Shown: positions 15,469 through 24,632 of the stretch, piece by piece
How the letters are laid out: each line of letters starts with the position of its first letter
How positions within the stretch are numbered: position 1 is the first letter of the stretch
Source of the DNA: Candidatus Accumulibacter phosphatis
Lineage (GTDB): Bacteria > Pseudomonadota > Gammaproteobacteria > Burkholderiales > Rhodocyclaceae
NCBI RefSeq assembly: GCF_012939955.1
Contig: NZ_SPMY01000026.1
Coordinates: forward strand, 1-42,799
DNA length: 42,799 bases
Reading direction: 5' to 3'
Notes under the pieces: model-generated
The model's input: only the letters and a program-made list of their open reading frames with translations
Databases searched by the model: none
Told to the model about the DNA's origin: nothing
Position numbers and translations under genes: made by a program

Positions 15469-18400
15469 TCAGCTTTCGCTCAAGGGCAGCACTGTCGGCC
15501 TGGCCAGCTCGCGGCGCAACTGCCACTGCTTGACCAGCGCATACAGCGCCGGGATGACGCACAGGGTCAGCACGGTGGACGAAACCATGCCGCCGACCAT
15601 CGGTGCGGCGATGCGGCTCATCACTTCCGAACCGGTACCGGTCGACCACATGATCGGCAGCAGACCGGCCATGATCGCCACCACGGTCATCATCTTCGGG
15701 CGCACGCGTTCGACGGCGCCTTCCATGATCGCGTGGTAGAGGTCGGCGGCTGTCGGATCAACGCCTTCGGCGCGACGCCTGGCGGTGACTTCCTGCCATG
15801 ACTGGTCGAGGTAGATGAGCATCACCACGCCGGTTTCGGCGGCAACGCCGGCCAGGGCGATGAAGCCGACGGCCACCGCGACGCTCATGTTGTAGCCCAG
15901 CCACCACATCAGCCAGATACCGCCAACCAGCGCAAACGGAACGGAGAGCATGACGATGAGCGTCTCGGTGAGACGCCGGAAGTTGAGATACAGCAGCACG
16001 AAGATGATCGCCAGGGTCAGCGGCACGACGAGGGCCAGCTTGGCCTTGGCGCGCTCCATGTATTCGAACTGCCCCGACCAGGTGGCGTAATAGCCGGGCG
16101 GGAAGCTGACCTTGTCGGTGACCGCTTTCTGGGCATCCTTGACGTAGGAACCGACGTCGCGATCGCGAATATCGACGAAGACGTAGGCGGCGAGTAGCGC
16201 ATTCTCGGTCTTGATGCCCGGCGGGCCGTTGCGCAGTTCGATGCTCGCCAGTTGGCCGAGCGGGATCATTCCCGCCTGGCTGGGCACGAAGACCTCGTTG
16301 GCGATGCGTTGCGGATCGTCGCGCAGGGCGCGCGGGTAACGCACGGTCACGTTGTAGCGCTCGAGGCCTTCAACGGCGGTGGTCACCACCGCGCCGCCGA
16401 GCGCGCTGGCGATCACCTGCTGGAAGTCGCCGATGGTGATCCCATAGCGGGCCAGCTGATCACGCTTCGGTGTGATGTCCAGGTAATAACCGCCGGTGAC
16501 CCGTTCGGCGTAGGCGCTCGAGGTACCGGGAACGTCCTTCACCGCCTGCTCGATCTCGCGGGCGACCTTCTCGATAACCGCCAGCTCCTTGCCGAAGACC
16601 TTGACGCCGACCGGCGTGCGGATGCCGGTGGACAGCATGTCGATGCGCGCCTTGATCGGCATCGTCCACGAGTTCGCGACACCGGGGAACTTGAGCGCGG
16701 CGTCCATCTCGGCGATCAGTTTGTCGACGTTCATGCCCGCACGCCATTCCTTCTCGGGCTTGAGGTTGATCACCGTCTCGAACATCTCCATCGGTGCCGG
16801 GTCGGTGGCGCTGGCGGCGCGACCGGCCTTGCCGTACACCGACGCGACCTCGGGGAAAGTCTTGATGACCCGGTTGGTGGTCTGCAGCAGGCGCGCGGCT
16901 TCCGTCACCGACATCCCTGGCAGCGATGCCGGCATGTAGAACAGCGAGCCCTCGTTGAGCGTTGGCATGAACTCCGAACCGATGCGGCTGGCCGGCACCA
17001 CGGTGACCACCATCACCACGCCGGCGAGCAGCAGGGTGACGATCTTGTTGCGCATCACCGCCTGGATGATCGGCCGGTAGACCCAGATCAGGAAGCGGTT
17101 CACCGGGTTCTTCTGCTCGGGCATGATTCGCCCGCGAATGAAGAACATCATCAGCACCGGCACCAGCGTCACCGACAGGATCGCTGCGCCGGCCATGGCG
17201 AAGGTCTTGGTGAAGGCCAGCGGACTGAACAGGCGCCCCTCCTGGCCTTCCAGGGTGAACACCGGCAGGAAGGAGACGGTGATGATCAGCAGCGAGTAGA
17301 AGAGCGCCGGCCCGACCTCCTTGCAGGCGCGGATCATGGTCGCCGCGCGGTCGTGCCTGGTCGCGTTCGGCGGCAGGTGTTCGAGCCGCTTGTGGGCGTT
17401 CTCGATCATCACAATCGCCGCATCGACCATCGCCCCGATGGCGATCGCGATACCGCCCAGGCTCATGATGTTCGAACCCATGTTCATGCTGCGCATGGCG
17501 ATGAAGGCGATCAGAATGCCGATCGGCAGGGTCAGGATGGCCACCAGTGCGCTGCGCACGTGCATCAGGAAGATCACACAGACGGCGCCGACGATCAGGC
17601 TTTCTTCGAGCAGGGTCCTTTTCAGGTTGTCGATGGCGCGCTCGATCAGCGTCGAACGGTCATAGACGGGAACGATCTCCGTTCCTTCCGGCAGGCCCGG
17701 CAGCAACTCCTCGATCTTGGCCTTGACGTTGGCGATCACGTCGAGTGCGTTCTGGCCGAAGCGGGCCATGACGATTCCCGAGACCACCTCGCCCTCGCCG
17801 TTGAGTTCGGTGATGCCGCGCCGGCCGGCGGGGACGATCTCGACGCGCGCGACATCGCGTACCAGTACCGGTGTGCCGCCATCGCTCTTCAGTACCAGCG
17901 TCTCGATGTCGGCGACCCCCTTGAGGTAGCCGAGGCCGCGCACCATGTATTCCTTTTCCGCCAGCTCGACGACACGCCCGCCGACATCACGGTTGGATTC
18001 GCGAATCACCTGCGACAGGCGCGCCAGCGAAACGCCATAGCTGGCCAGCCGGTGCGGGTCGACGATGACCTGATATTCCTTGACGAAGCCGCCGACGCTG
18101 GCCACTTCGGCAACGCCGCCGGCCTTGGTGAGCTGGTAGCGAACGTACCAGTCCTGGACGCTGCGCAGGTCGGCCAGCGATTGGTCCTTGCCGGTCAGCG
18201 CATACTGGAAGACCCAGCCGACGCCGGTAGCGTCGGGGCCGATCTGCGGTGCAACACCTTGTGGCAGGTTGCCCTGTACGGAACTCAGATACTCCAGGAC
18301 CCGCGAACGCGCCCAGTAGATGTCGGTGCCGTCTTCGAAAATGACATAGACGTAGGAGGCGCCGAACATCGAGAAGCCACGTACCACCTTGGCTTTCGGT

Positions 18401-18627
18401 ACCGCCAGCATGGCCGTGGTCAGCGGATAGGTGACCTGGTCCTCGACGACCTTCGGCGCCTGCCCGGCGTAAGGAGTGAACACGATCACCTGCACGTCGG
18501 AAAGATCCGGCAAGGCGTCGAGCGGCGTGTTCTTGACCGCGTAGATACCACCGGCGACCACCGCCAGGGTGGCCAGCAGCACCAGGAAGACGTTGCGCGC
18601 CGACCATTCAATCAGCCGATCGAGCAT
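15469..18627 (-). CDS. cusA: Copper/silver RND efflux pump, inner-membrane subunit CusA
   Basis: 1052 residues, the usual length of heavy-metal-efflux RND pumps. The N-terminus MLDRLIEWSARNVFLVLLAT and the LDALPDLSDVQVIVFTPY motif are typical of CusA rather than CzcA. Transmembrane helix 4 carries the proton-relay acid residues in GGIAIAIGAMVDAAIVMIEN. Twelve membrane helices and two large periplasmic loops are apparent. It exports Cu(I)/Ag(I) with CusB and CusC by proton antiport. The start lies one base after the cusB stop, so the two are probably coupled. The reading frame is intact throughout. Confidence 0.95.
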   Translation of the reverse strand: MLDRLIEWSARNVFLVLLATLAVVAGGIYAVKNTPLDALPDLSDVQVIVFTPYAGQAPKVVEDQVTYPLTTAMLAVPKAKVVRGFSMFGASYVYVIFEDGTDIYWARSRVLEYLSSVQGNLPQGVAPQIGPDATGVGWVFQYALTGKDQSLADLRSVQDWYVRYQLTKAGGVAEVASVGGFVKEYQVIVDPHRLASYGVSLARLSQVIRESNRDVGGRVVELAEKEYMVRGLGYLKGVADIETLVLKSDGGTPVLVRDVARVEIVPAGRRGITELNGEGEVVSGIVMARFGQNALDVIANVKAKIEELLPGLPEGTEIVPVYDRSTLIERAIDNLKRTLLEESLIVGAVCVIFLMHVRSALVAILTLPIGILIAFIAMRSMNMGSNIMSLGGIAIAIGAMVDAAIVMIENAHKRLEHLPPNATRHDRAATMIRACKEVGPALFYSLLIITVSFLPVFTLEGQEGRLFSPLAFTKTFAMAGAAILSVTLVPVLMMFFIRGRIMPEQKNPVNRFLIWVYRPIIQAVMRNKIVTLLLAGVVMVVTVVPASRIGSEFMPTLNEGSLFYMPASLPGMSVTEAARLLQTTNRVIKTFPEVASVYGKAGRAASATDPAPMEMFETVINLKPEKEWRAGMNVDKLIAEMDAALKFPGVANSWTMPIKARIDMLSTGIRTPVGVKVFGKELAVIEKVAREIEQAVKDVPGTSSAYAERVTGGYYLDITPKRDQLARYGITIGDFQQVIASALGGAVVTTAVEGLERYNVTVRYPRALRDDPQRIANEVFVPSQAGMIPLGQLASIELRNGPPGIKTENALLAAYVFVDIRDRDVGSYVKDAQKAVTDKVSFPPGYYATWSGQFEYMERAKAKLALVVPLTLAIIFVLLYLNFRRLTETLIVMLSVPFALVGGIWLMWWLGYNMSVAVAVGFIALAGVAAETGVVMLIYLDQSWQEVTARRRAEGVDPTAADLYHAIMEGAVERVRPKMMTVVAIMAGLLPIMWSTGTGSEVMSRIAAPMVGGMVSSTVLTLCVIPALYALVKQWQLRRELARPTVLPLSES

Positions 18628-18628
18628 C

Positions 18629-20195
18629 TCAATGGCCCTCGTGCCTGGCGGCGGCCTTCTCGATGCGGGTGATCACGAACTCGCCATCGCCGCGGTCCTC
18701 GAACTCGAAGCGCATCGGCACGCCGGGGGGCATCCCTTTGACGACCTCGGGACTCGCCAGCCCGAACTCCATGGTCATCGCCGGCCACTGCAGTGCGGGA
18801 ATCGGCTCGTGCGTGACGGACGCGGTGTTCGCGGCGATGTCCAGCGAGTCGATCGAACCCTGTGCCTGGTACCGTTTTGCCGCCGCCTTGGCCGTCGTTG
18901 CCGACTGTGGCGCGGTGAAAGTCGACAAGGCGGCCTTGAGGTTGCTTTCGGCGTCGATCAGGAAGTTGGCGGCGGTGACCACTTCGTCACCGGCCTGAAT
19001 GCCTTCGAGAATCTCGACCGCCTCGCGTCCGCGCAGACCGAGCTTGACCGGCTGCGGTTTGTACCTGCCCTCGCCCAGCACGAGCAGGACCACCTGGCGG
19101 TCGCCGGTGTCGATCACGGCCGACGGGGGCACCGTCAGGCGTGCAGCCTTGCCCGCGGTGGCGATCTCAACGTGCGCGAACATGCCCGGACGCAGCATCC
19201 CGTCATGGTTCTTCAGTTCAAGCCTGACCGGCGTGGTGCGTGTCGCGGCGTTGAGGGTCGGATAGAGGTAGGTGACCTTGGCGTCGAAGCGGTGTCCCGC
19301 AAAGGCGTCGATGATCACCCGCGCGGCGTCGCCGAGCTTGACCTGGGCAAGGTCCCGTTCGTAGACATCGGCGATCACCCAGACGGTGGACAGGTCGGCG
19401 ATGCGATAGATGACCGTTCCGGCCATGAAGCGCATCCCCTCGATGGCCTTTTTTTTCGAGTACCACGCCGGTGGCCGGCGAGGAGAAAGTGACGAGTGCG
19501 TTCTGCGAACCGGCCGCGCCGGCAACCTTCCAGTTGCGCAGCCGTTCGCGAGCGGCTGCCGCCAGACGCCGGGCGCCCTCGCGGGCCGCCGGGTCGGCAT
19601 TGCCGGCACTCTGCTCAAGTCTCTCGGCGATGCGCAATTCCTTCTGGGCGGAGACAAGCTCGGGACTATAGACGGTGAACAACGCTTGTCCTTTTTTCAC
19701 CGGGTCACCGGTGGCGCTCACCTGCAGCCGTTCGATCCAGCCTTCGAAACGTGGTGCAACATCGTGAATCCGGCGCTCGTCGACCTCCACCCGGCCGACC
19801 GTACGCAGCGCCGAGTCCAGGGTGCGTTCCTCGGCACGCGCGGTCTTGACGCCGAGCGTCTGGACGCGCGCCGGGCTGACCTTGACGACGCCGCTGCCGT
19901 CGGGTTCGTCGTCCTGGTAGACGGCGATGTAATCCATGCCCATCGAATCCTTCTTCGGTTCCGGCGAGGTATCGGGCAAGCCCATCGGATTGCGGTAATA
20001 GAGGATCTTGCGTTCCTTCCTGCCGGCGGGCGTGGGAGATGCGGCCGTCTCGCCGCTGGCAGCGTCGGCCATGGCCATGGCCATGCCCGTGGCGCTGGCC
20101 GGCTGCTGCCGGCCAAACCAGTAGCCGGCGCCGAGGGCTGCGGCGATGGTGGCGATTAAGGCGACGGCCAGGGCAAACTTGAGACTGCGGTTCAC
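18629..20195 (-). pseudogene. cusB: Membrane fusion protein CusB, frameshifted in an A8 run
   Basis: The periplasmic adaptor of the Cus pump. In order: signal anchor (about residues 7-26); a heavy-metal-binding motif YYRNPMGLPDTSPEPKKDSM; barrel-sandwich and helical hairpin domains; then, in a second frame, the beta-barrel and a fused CusF-like domain with the Cu(I) ligands in HEPIPALQWPAMTMEF. The frames join after GVVLEKK at 19449-19456, where the coding strand has eight A's. Seven would give the continuous EKKAIEGMRF. The start overlaps the cusC stop by ATGA. It could be a sequencing error, a real mutation, or a gene rescued by polymerase slippage on A8. Everything else about it is intact. 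Confidence 0.88.
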
Positions 20196-21496
20196 AGCGC
20201 TTCTCCGGTCAGCAACTCGAGTTCGGCGAGGCGAACGGCGGTTTCCACGTCGGCGTCGAGCAAGGCCAGGCGGGCGCGCAGGATCTGCCGCTCGGCGTCG
20301 ATCAGGGTGTTGAAGTTGACGCGGCCACTTTCGTAACCGGACTGGGCCGCTTCGAAAGTGGCGCTGGCCTGCGGCAACAAGGTGTTCTTCAGCAGGCGCG
20401 CCTTGTCGCGGCTGGCCTCGAAAGCGGCAAGCGTTTCGCCAAGCCGGCCGGCGAGGCGGGTTTCGGCGGCCAGCACGCGCGTCTGTGCCGCATCCAGACG
20501 GCGCTCGGCCTCGCGCTCCTGGGCGCGCCGGGACGATTGTTGCAGCGGAATGGTCACGCCGACCATCACTTCCCAGTTGTCCGAGGCGTTGTAGGGGCGG
20601 TTGTTGGTCAGGCCGACGGCGAAATCCGGATAACGGTTCAGCCAGGTCAGTTCGCGACTCTTTTGCGCGGCAACGACGCCGAAGCGTTCGCGCGTGACCT
20701 CCGGCGAACGTGTGCGGATCTGTTCGAGCAGGCTCTGGTAGGAAATTCGGGCGGGGGCTGGCGGCAGTTGCGCGGGCTCGGCGAGCGGGGCATCGCCGTC
20801 CCGTGCCAGCAGGGCATTGAGCTTGGCGGCGTTGTCGCGCTTGCGACGCTCGGCTTCGACGAGATCGATCTTGACGCTGGTCAGTTCGCTCTGCGCCCGC
20901 AGGGCGTCCTGCTGCGGCACCAGACCGACGCCGTAGCGGGTCAGCACCAGTTGCTCGATGGCATCGAGCAGCGACAGGGTCTCGCGGAGGATGCGGATCT
21001 GGCCAGAGGCCTGGAACTGCCTGGCGTAGGCGGTCTTGATGCGGTTCTCGACCTCGAGCACGGTGCCATCCTGCAGGGTCTCGACCTGCTCGGCGAGCGC
21101 CTCGGCGACTTCACCGCGCAGCTCGCGCTTGCCCCAGAACGGCAGCGGCTGGACGACCCGGTAGCGGGTATTGCCCACCTGGCCCGGCAGCAACGACGGC
21201 GCACGATCCGGATTCACGGTGTTGGTGAAGTCCATCAGTTCGAGTTCGAAGCGCGGATCGGGCAGTGCCGCCGCCGGCTCGACCCGTTCCCGTGCCGCTT
21301 CCGCCTCGAATTTGCGGACACTCAACTCGGGGTTGTGCTCGCGGGCATAGCTCAGCAAACCGCTGAGCGAAGCACCCAGCGGCGGGACGAGTGGGCCCTG
21401 CGCGTAAGCCGGCGCGTTGGCTAACACGAGCGCAAGCAGCACACAGCCGGCCGCAGCAAGGCTTGCCGTGAGCGCGCTTGGCGTGGAAAGCATCAT
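20192..21496 (-). CDS. cusC: Outer-membrane efflux protein CusC (TolC family)
   Basis: 434 residues with a signal peptide (about residues 8-32, ending ANAPAYAQ). Two OEP repeats follow, predicted mostly helical, with the characteristic NPELSVRKFEAEAARERV and LPDPRFELELMDF of metal-efflux outer-membrane factors. It forms the trimeric exit duct for CusBA. The N-terminus has no lipobox Cys, unlike E. coli CusC. A second ATG three bases on is an equally good start. It sits between cusF, 200 bp upstream across a repeat region, and cusB, which it overlaps. Confidence 0.93.
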   Translation of the reverse strand: MMLSTPSALTASLAAAGCVLLALVLANAPAYAQGPLVPPLGASLSGLLSYAREHNPELSVRKFEAEAARERVEPAAALPDPRFELELMDFTNTVNPDRAPSLLPGQVGNTRYRVVQPLPFWGKRELRGEVAEALAEQVETLQDGTVLEVENRIKTAYARQFQASGQIRILRETLSLLDAIEQLVLTRYGVGLVPQQDALRAQSELTSVKIDLVEAERRKRDNAAKLNALLARDGDAPLAEPAQLPPAPARISYQSLLEQIRTRSPEVTRERFGVVAAQKSRELTWLNRYPDFAVGLTNNRPYNASDNWEVMVGVTIPLQQSSRRAQEREAERRLDAAQTRVLAAETRLAGRLGETLAAFEASRDKARLLKNTLLPQASATFEAAQSGYESGRVNFNTLIDAERQILRARLALLDADVETAVRLAELELLTGEAL

Positions 21497-21510
21497 CTGT
21501 CGGGAATCCG

Positions 21511-21543
21511 GTTAATGTGAAAGTCGCGTACGCGACTCACGAA
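21511..21543 (+). repeat. Dispersed intergenic repeat, copy 1
   Basis: A 33-base unit containing the palindrome AGTCGCG-TA-CGCGACT. It recurs with one mismatch at 21634-21666. The similarity to the third copy near 29283-29369 continues after this unit to about 21606 (CTCCC, GCGGGAGAAGGG, GGGGAAGAGGG, CATGACT, TCATGA). It lies between cusF and cusC. Confidence 0.8.
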
Positions 21544-21633
21544 ACTCCCGTCTCCCCTTGCGGGAGAAGGGTCAGGGGAAGAGGGTAACGGTCATGACTT
21601 TCATGATTTGGGGTGTCTCCACGTGTCATGACC

Positions 21634-21666
21634 GTTAATGTGAAAGTCGCGCACGCGACTCACGAA
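21634..21666 (+). repeat. Dispersed intergenic repeat, copy 2
   Basis: Direct repeat of 21511-21543 with one difference (T to C in the centre of the palindrome), 123 bp downstream. It ends 30 bp before the cusF stop codon. A shorter relic of the flanking GGGAGAAAGG follows. Confidence 0.8.
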
Positions 21667-21695
21667 GCGCGCTGCTCCCGTAGGGAGAAAGGAAA

Positions 21696-22037
21696 CTACT
21701 TCGCAGGCTCGAGTGCGGTGACCGTCAAGGCATCGCCGACATTCTCCGCGGTGAAGCTTACCTTTTCGCCTGCCTTGACCTGATCGAGCATCGCCGGGTC
21801 ACTGACACGGAAAGCCATGGTCATCGGCGGCATCCCGAGATTGGCCAGCGGGCCATGCTTGATGGTGATCTTGCCGGCCGCCTTGTCTATTTTCTTGACG
21901 GTGCCTGCGGAAGCTGCCGCCTTGTCGCTAGCTGCGCCGCTGCCCGCCGGATGATGGGAATCGTGCTCGGCGGCGGCAAACACCGGGTTGGCAAGGGCCA
22001 TGGTAAGCAGGGAAATGACGGGAAACAGAGATTTCAT
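21696..22037 (-). CDS. cusF: CusF-like periplasmic copper-binding protein
   Basis: 113 residues from the ATG at 22037, preceded by AGGA. There is a signal peptide (MKSLFPVISLLTMALANPVF, cleaved near FAAA), a His-rich linker (EHDSHHP), then a CusF OB-like domain GTVKKIDKAAGKITIKHGPL. The metal site reads HGPLANLGMPPMTMAF: His and the two Met ligands are kept, but the Trp that caps Cu(I) in E. coli CusF is replaced by Met. It likely hands periplasmic copper to CusB. It is first in the operon, before cusC. Confidence 0.9.
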   Translation of the reverse strand: MKSLFPVISLLTMALANPVFAAAEHDSHHPAGSGAASDKAAASAGTVKKIDKAAGKITIKHGPLANLGMPPMTMAFRVSDPAMLDQVKAGEKVSFTAENVGDALTVTALEPAK

Positions 22038-22196
22038 GGCGGATCCTGTGGGTAGATGATCGGGGGTCGAAAGGCGCTGAGTTTCCATCCGGAAAGGAGG
22101 ACTTCTTCCTGCACAAGGATGGCGCATGCGCTGAACTCAAGATGATCAAGGCCGCCAATGATGACTGCGTCACCCGGTCAGCAAGCTGACATCGAG

Positions 22197-22212
22197 ATTA
22201 CATTACTGTAAT
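22197..22212. promoter_or_regulatory. Candidate copper-regulator operator upstream of cusF
   Basis: Inverted repeat ATTACA-TTAC-TGTAAT, an AT-rich 16-mer in a GC-rich region, 160 bp before the cusF start. TGTAAT-type boxes are reported for CopR/CusR/CzcR-type response regulators. The neighbouring OmpR-type regulator gene at 26095 is a possible partner. No -35/-10 for the operon stands out between it and cusF. Confidence 0.5.
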
Positions 22213-22604
22213 GCTGTTCGCCATCGAGCACCGCCAACACGGCCTTGGCGGACGGCGTAGGCTCTATGTCGTTTCGTGTCGAACAAGCGCCTACCACCCT
22301 CGGCCGGGTGCCACGTAGCCAGCGCGTTGTCGTCGCCGAAGGGCCGGACGAGCTGTCTGTCGAGCGCCACGATCGGCACAGCCTGCCGGCTGCCTGGGAT
22401 GCCGAGAACAGCAGCGTTGCCCGTAGCTTCGCCGACGACTGGCTTGCGTCAGGGCGGAGTCTGATCCTTGTCGTTCCGTCCGTTGTCGCCCGCCTGGAGT
22501 GCAATGCGATGGTCAATCCGGCACACCCTCGATTTCACAAGCTGATTGTGTCCATCGCCGAACCGGTGATCTGGGACAGCCGAATGTTCAGGGCGAACGG
22601 CTGA
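22205..22604 (+). pseudogene. RES-domain toxin, decayed
   Basis: The C-terminal half of a RES toxin is readable in one frame: SFADDWLASGRSLILVVPSVV, then AMVNPAHPRFHKLIVS, ending near residue FRANG. A trace of the N-terminus (FAIEHRQH, then RRLYVVS) is in another frame at about 22214-22275. The central part with the catalytic Arg/Tyr motif cannot be read in any frame. RES proteins degrade NAD+ and pair with an Xre-type antitoxin; none is visible here. It lies between the cus operon and the ATPase remnant on the opposite strand. Confidence 0.65.
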
Positions 22605-22668
22605 CCACCGGGTGGCGGTCGCGACCAGTGTCGCGGTGCAATCACCGCAATGGCGAAATCGATCCCGT

Positions 22669-24244
22669 CTATATGCGCACGCTGCGCAGCCGCAAGGCGT
22701 TGCTGATCACCGAGATCGACGACAGACTCATCGCCGCGGCGGCAAAGATCGGTGACACCAGGATGCCCAGGAAGGGATACAGGATGCCGGCGGCGACCGG
22801 CACCCCGGCGGCGTTGTAGACCAGGGCAAAGAACAGGTTCTGCTTGATGTTGCGCATCGTGGCTCGGGCCAAACGGCGGGCGCGCACGATACCGTTGAGG
22901 TCACCTTTCACCAGCGTGAAGCCGGCACTCGCGATGGCCACGCCGGCGCCAGTGGCCATGATGATCGTCAGGCCCTCGGCGTGCAGCGCCTTGAGTGCTT
23001 CTGGAGTGCTCTCCTTTACCGGGTCGGCGACGCTTGCCAGGCCGGCAATTTCTGCGCCAATCAGGATGAACATCACCGCCTCACCCTCGTCGCGGCGGGC
23101 GTTGGCCGCCTCGCCGAAGCTGCCTCCATCCAGGCCCAGTTCAGTGAGCAGTGCGGCATTGCCCAGGGCAACCGCCTGGCCATCGACGACGCCCTTCACA
23201 CCTTTGCCGGTGAGCGCCTCGAACTCGTCAGCCTTGGCCAACTCGACCCCACGTTCCGCGGCTCCCCTGACGATGGCTTCGGCGAGCGGGTGCTCCGACC
23301 CCCGCTCCAGGCTCGCCGCGAGGCGCAGCACTTCGTCCTCCTCGTGCCCGGCAGCGGGCAGGACCGCCACCAGCTTCGGTTTGCCGACCGTCAGCGTGCC
23401 GGTCTTGTCGACGATCAGCGTGTCGACCCTGGCGAAGCGCTCCAGCGCTTCGGCGTTGTTGATCAGCACGCCGGCCTGCGCGCCGCGCCCGGTGGCGGTC
23501 ATGATCGACATCGGCGTCGCCAGGCCGAGCGCACAAGGGCAGGCGATGATCAGCACCGCCACCACTGCGACCAGGCCGTAGGAAAACGCCGGTGCCGGTC
23601 CCCAGGTCGCCCAGGCGATGAAGGCCAGGATGGCGATGCCGATCACCGCCGGAACGAACTTGCCGGCAACCCGAGTCGGCGAGCTTCTGGATCGGCGCCC
23701 GCGAGCGTTGCGCATTGGCAACCATTTCGACGATCTGGCTGAGCACGGTGTCGCCGCCGACCCGCTGCGCTTCAATGATCAACGAACCGGTGCCGTTGAT
23801 CATCGCCCCGGTGACCGTGTCTCCGGCGACCTTTTCCACCGGTACCGGCTCGCCCGAGATCATCGACTCGTCGATCGACGAGTGACCTTCGCGCACGACG
23901 CCATCGACCGGCACCTTGTCGCCGGGGCGCACCCGCAGGTGCTCGCCGACGACGACGTCCTCAAGGGGGATTTCCTCCTCGCGCCCGTCGGCGCGGATCA
24001 CGCGCGCCGTCTTGGCGGCGAGGTCGAGCAGGGCGCGGATCGCCGAACCGGTGCACTCACGCGCGCCCGGCTCCATCACCTGCCCGAGCAGAACCAGGAC
24101 GCCGATGACCGCGCCGGCTTCGAAGTAAACGCCCACATGCCCCTGCTCGTCGTGAAAGCCATCCGGGAACAGCCCCGGAAAGAGGACCGCGACGATGCTG
24201 AAGAGATATGCCGAGCCAACACCCAGGCCGATCAGCGTGAACAT
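22669..24244 (-). pseudogene. copA: Copper-translocating P-type ATPase, multiply broken
   Basis: Recognisable P1B-type ATPase pieces: [16 protein letters not shown] (start of a membrane helix), the actuator SGEPVPVEK, the metal-binding CPC in [15 protein letters not shown], the phosphorylation site DKTGT, and the C-terminal helices. Three lesions. The N-terminus with metal-binding domains and early helices is absent. An extra base near 23674 shifts the frame at KLAD/RVAGKF. About 70 residues are missing in frame near 22955, joining EGLTIIM to ATGAGVAIASAG, so the TGD and GDGVND hinge motifs are gone. Even if the frameshift is an error, the protein could not work as a pump. Confidence 0.9.
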
Positions 24245-24378
24245 GTTGAGGCTGGATTGACGACCGATTTGACGCCGCGTAGGGAGAGGGTGTCCAGCAC
24301 TTCCAGCCCTCGCTTGTGGAAGTAGATTTCGGCAGGTCCTGGTCGCCTCTGGTCATGCCGCCAGCTGTACGTGATGGG

Positions 24379-24600
24379 TCATCGGACAGCAAATTCCTGA
24401 CGCATGTAGTGCACGACCGCCTTGATATCCTCAGCGCTCAAGCCAGGCTTGCCGCCGCGCGGCGGCATCTCCATTGGCGACCCGGGGCTTTGAAAACCTT
24501 CGGCGATGCGCTTGGTCAGCACCTCGTCGGCGAGTGCCAGTTGGCCGTCCCTGGGAGTCAGATCGGGAACGCCGTCACTACCGCCGATCGCCGGCGCAAC
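24379..24600 (-). pseudogene. Cytochrome c C-terminal fragment
   Basis: The end of a small class I cytochrome c: the distal Met in GSPMEMPPRGG, then LSAEDIKAVVHYMRQEF, the usual C-terminal helix. No CxxCH haem site is found in any frame upstream, where the frame runs into the 3' end of the sensor kinase gene. It is probably a truncated remnant left when the kinase and ATPase segments were brought together. Confidence 0.55.
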
Positions 24601-24632
24601 CATCCGGCAAGGCGGGGCCATACCGGCGGCGG

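Noticed and set aside
16252-18672. Very long open frame antisense to cusA (about 800 codons)
   Set aside because: It is the shadow of a GC-rich coding gene; the product is rich in Asp, His, Arg and Gln with no family resemblance, whereas cusA is clearly real.
19449-19456. Programmed ribosomal frameshifting in cusB
   Set aside because: The shift needed is +1 (or -2), not the -1 typical for A-rich slippery heptamers, and similar one-base run errors occur elsewhere in the window.
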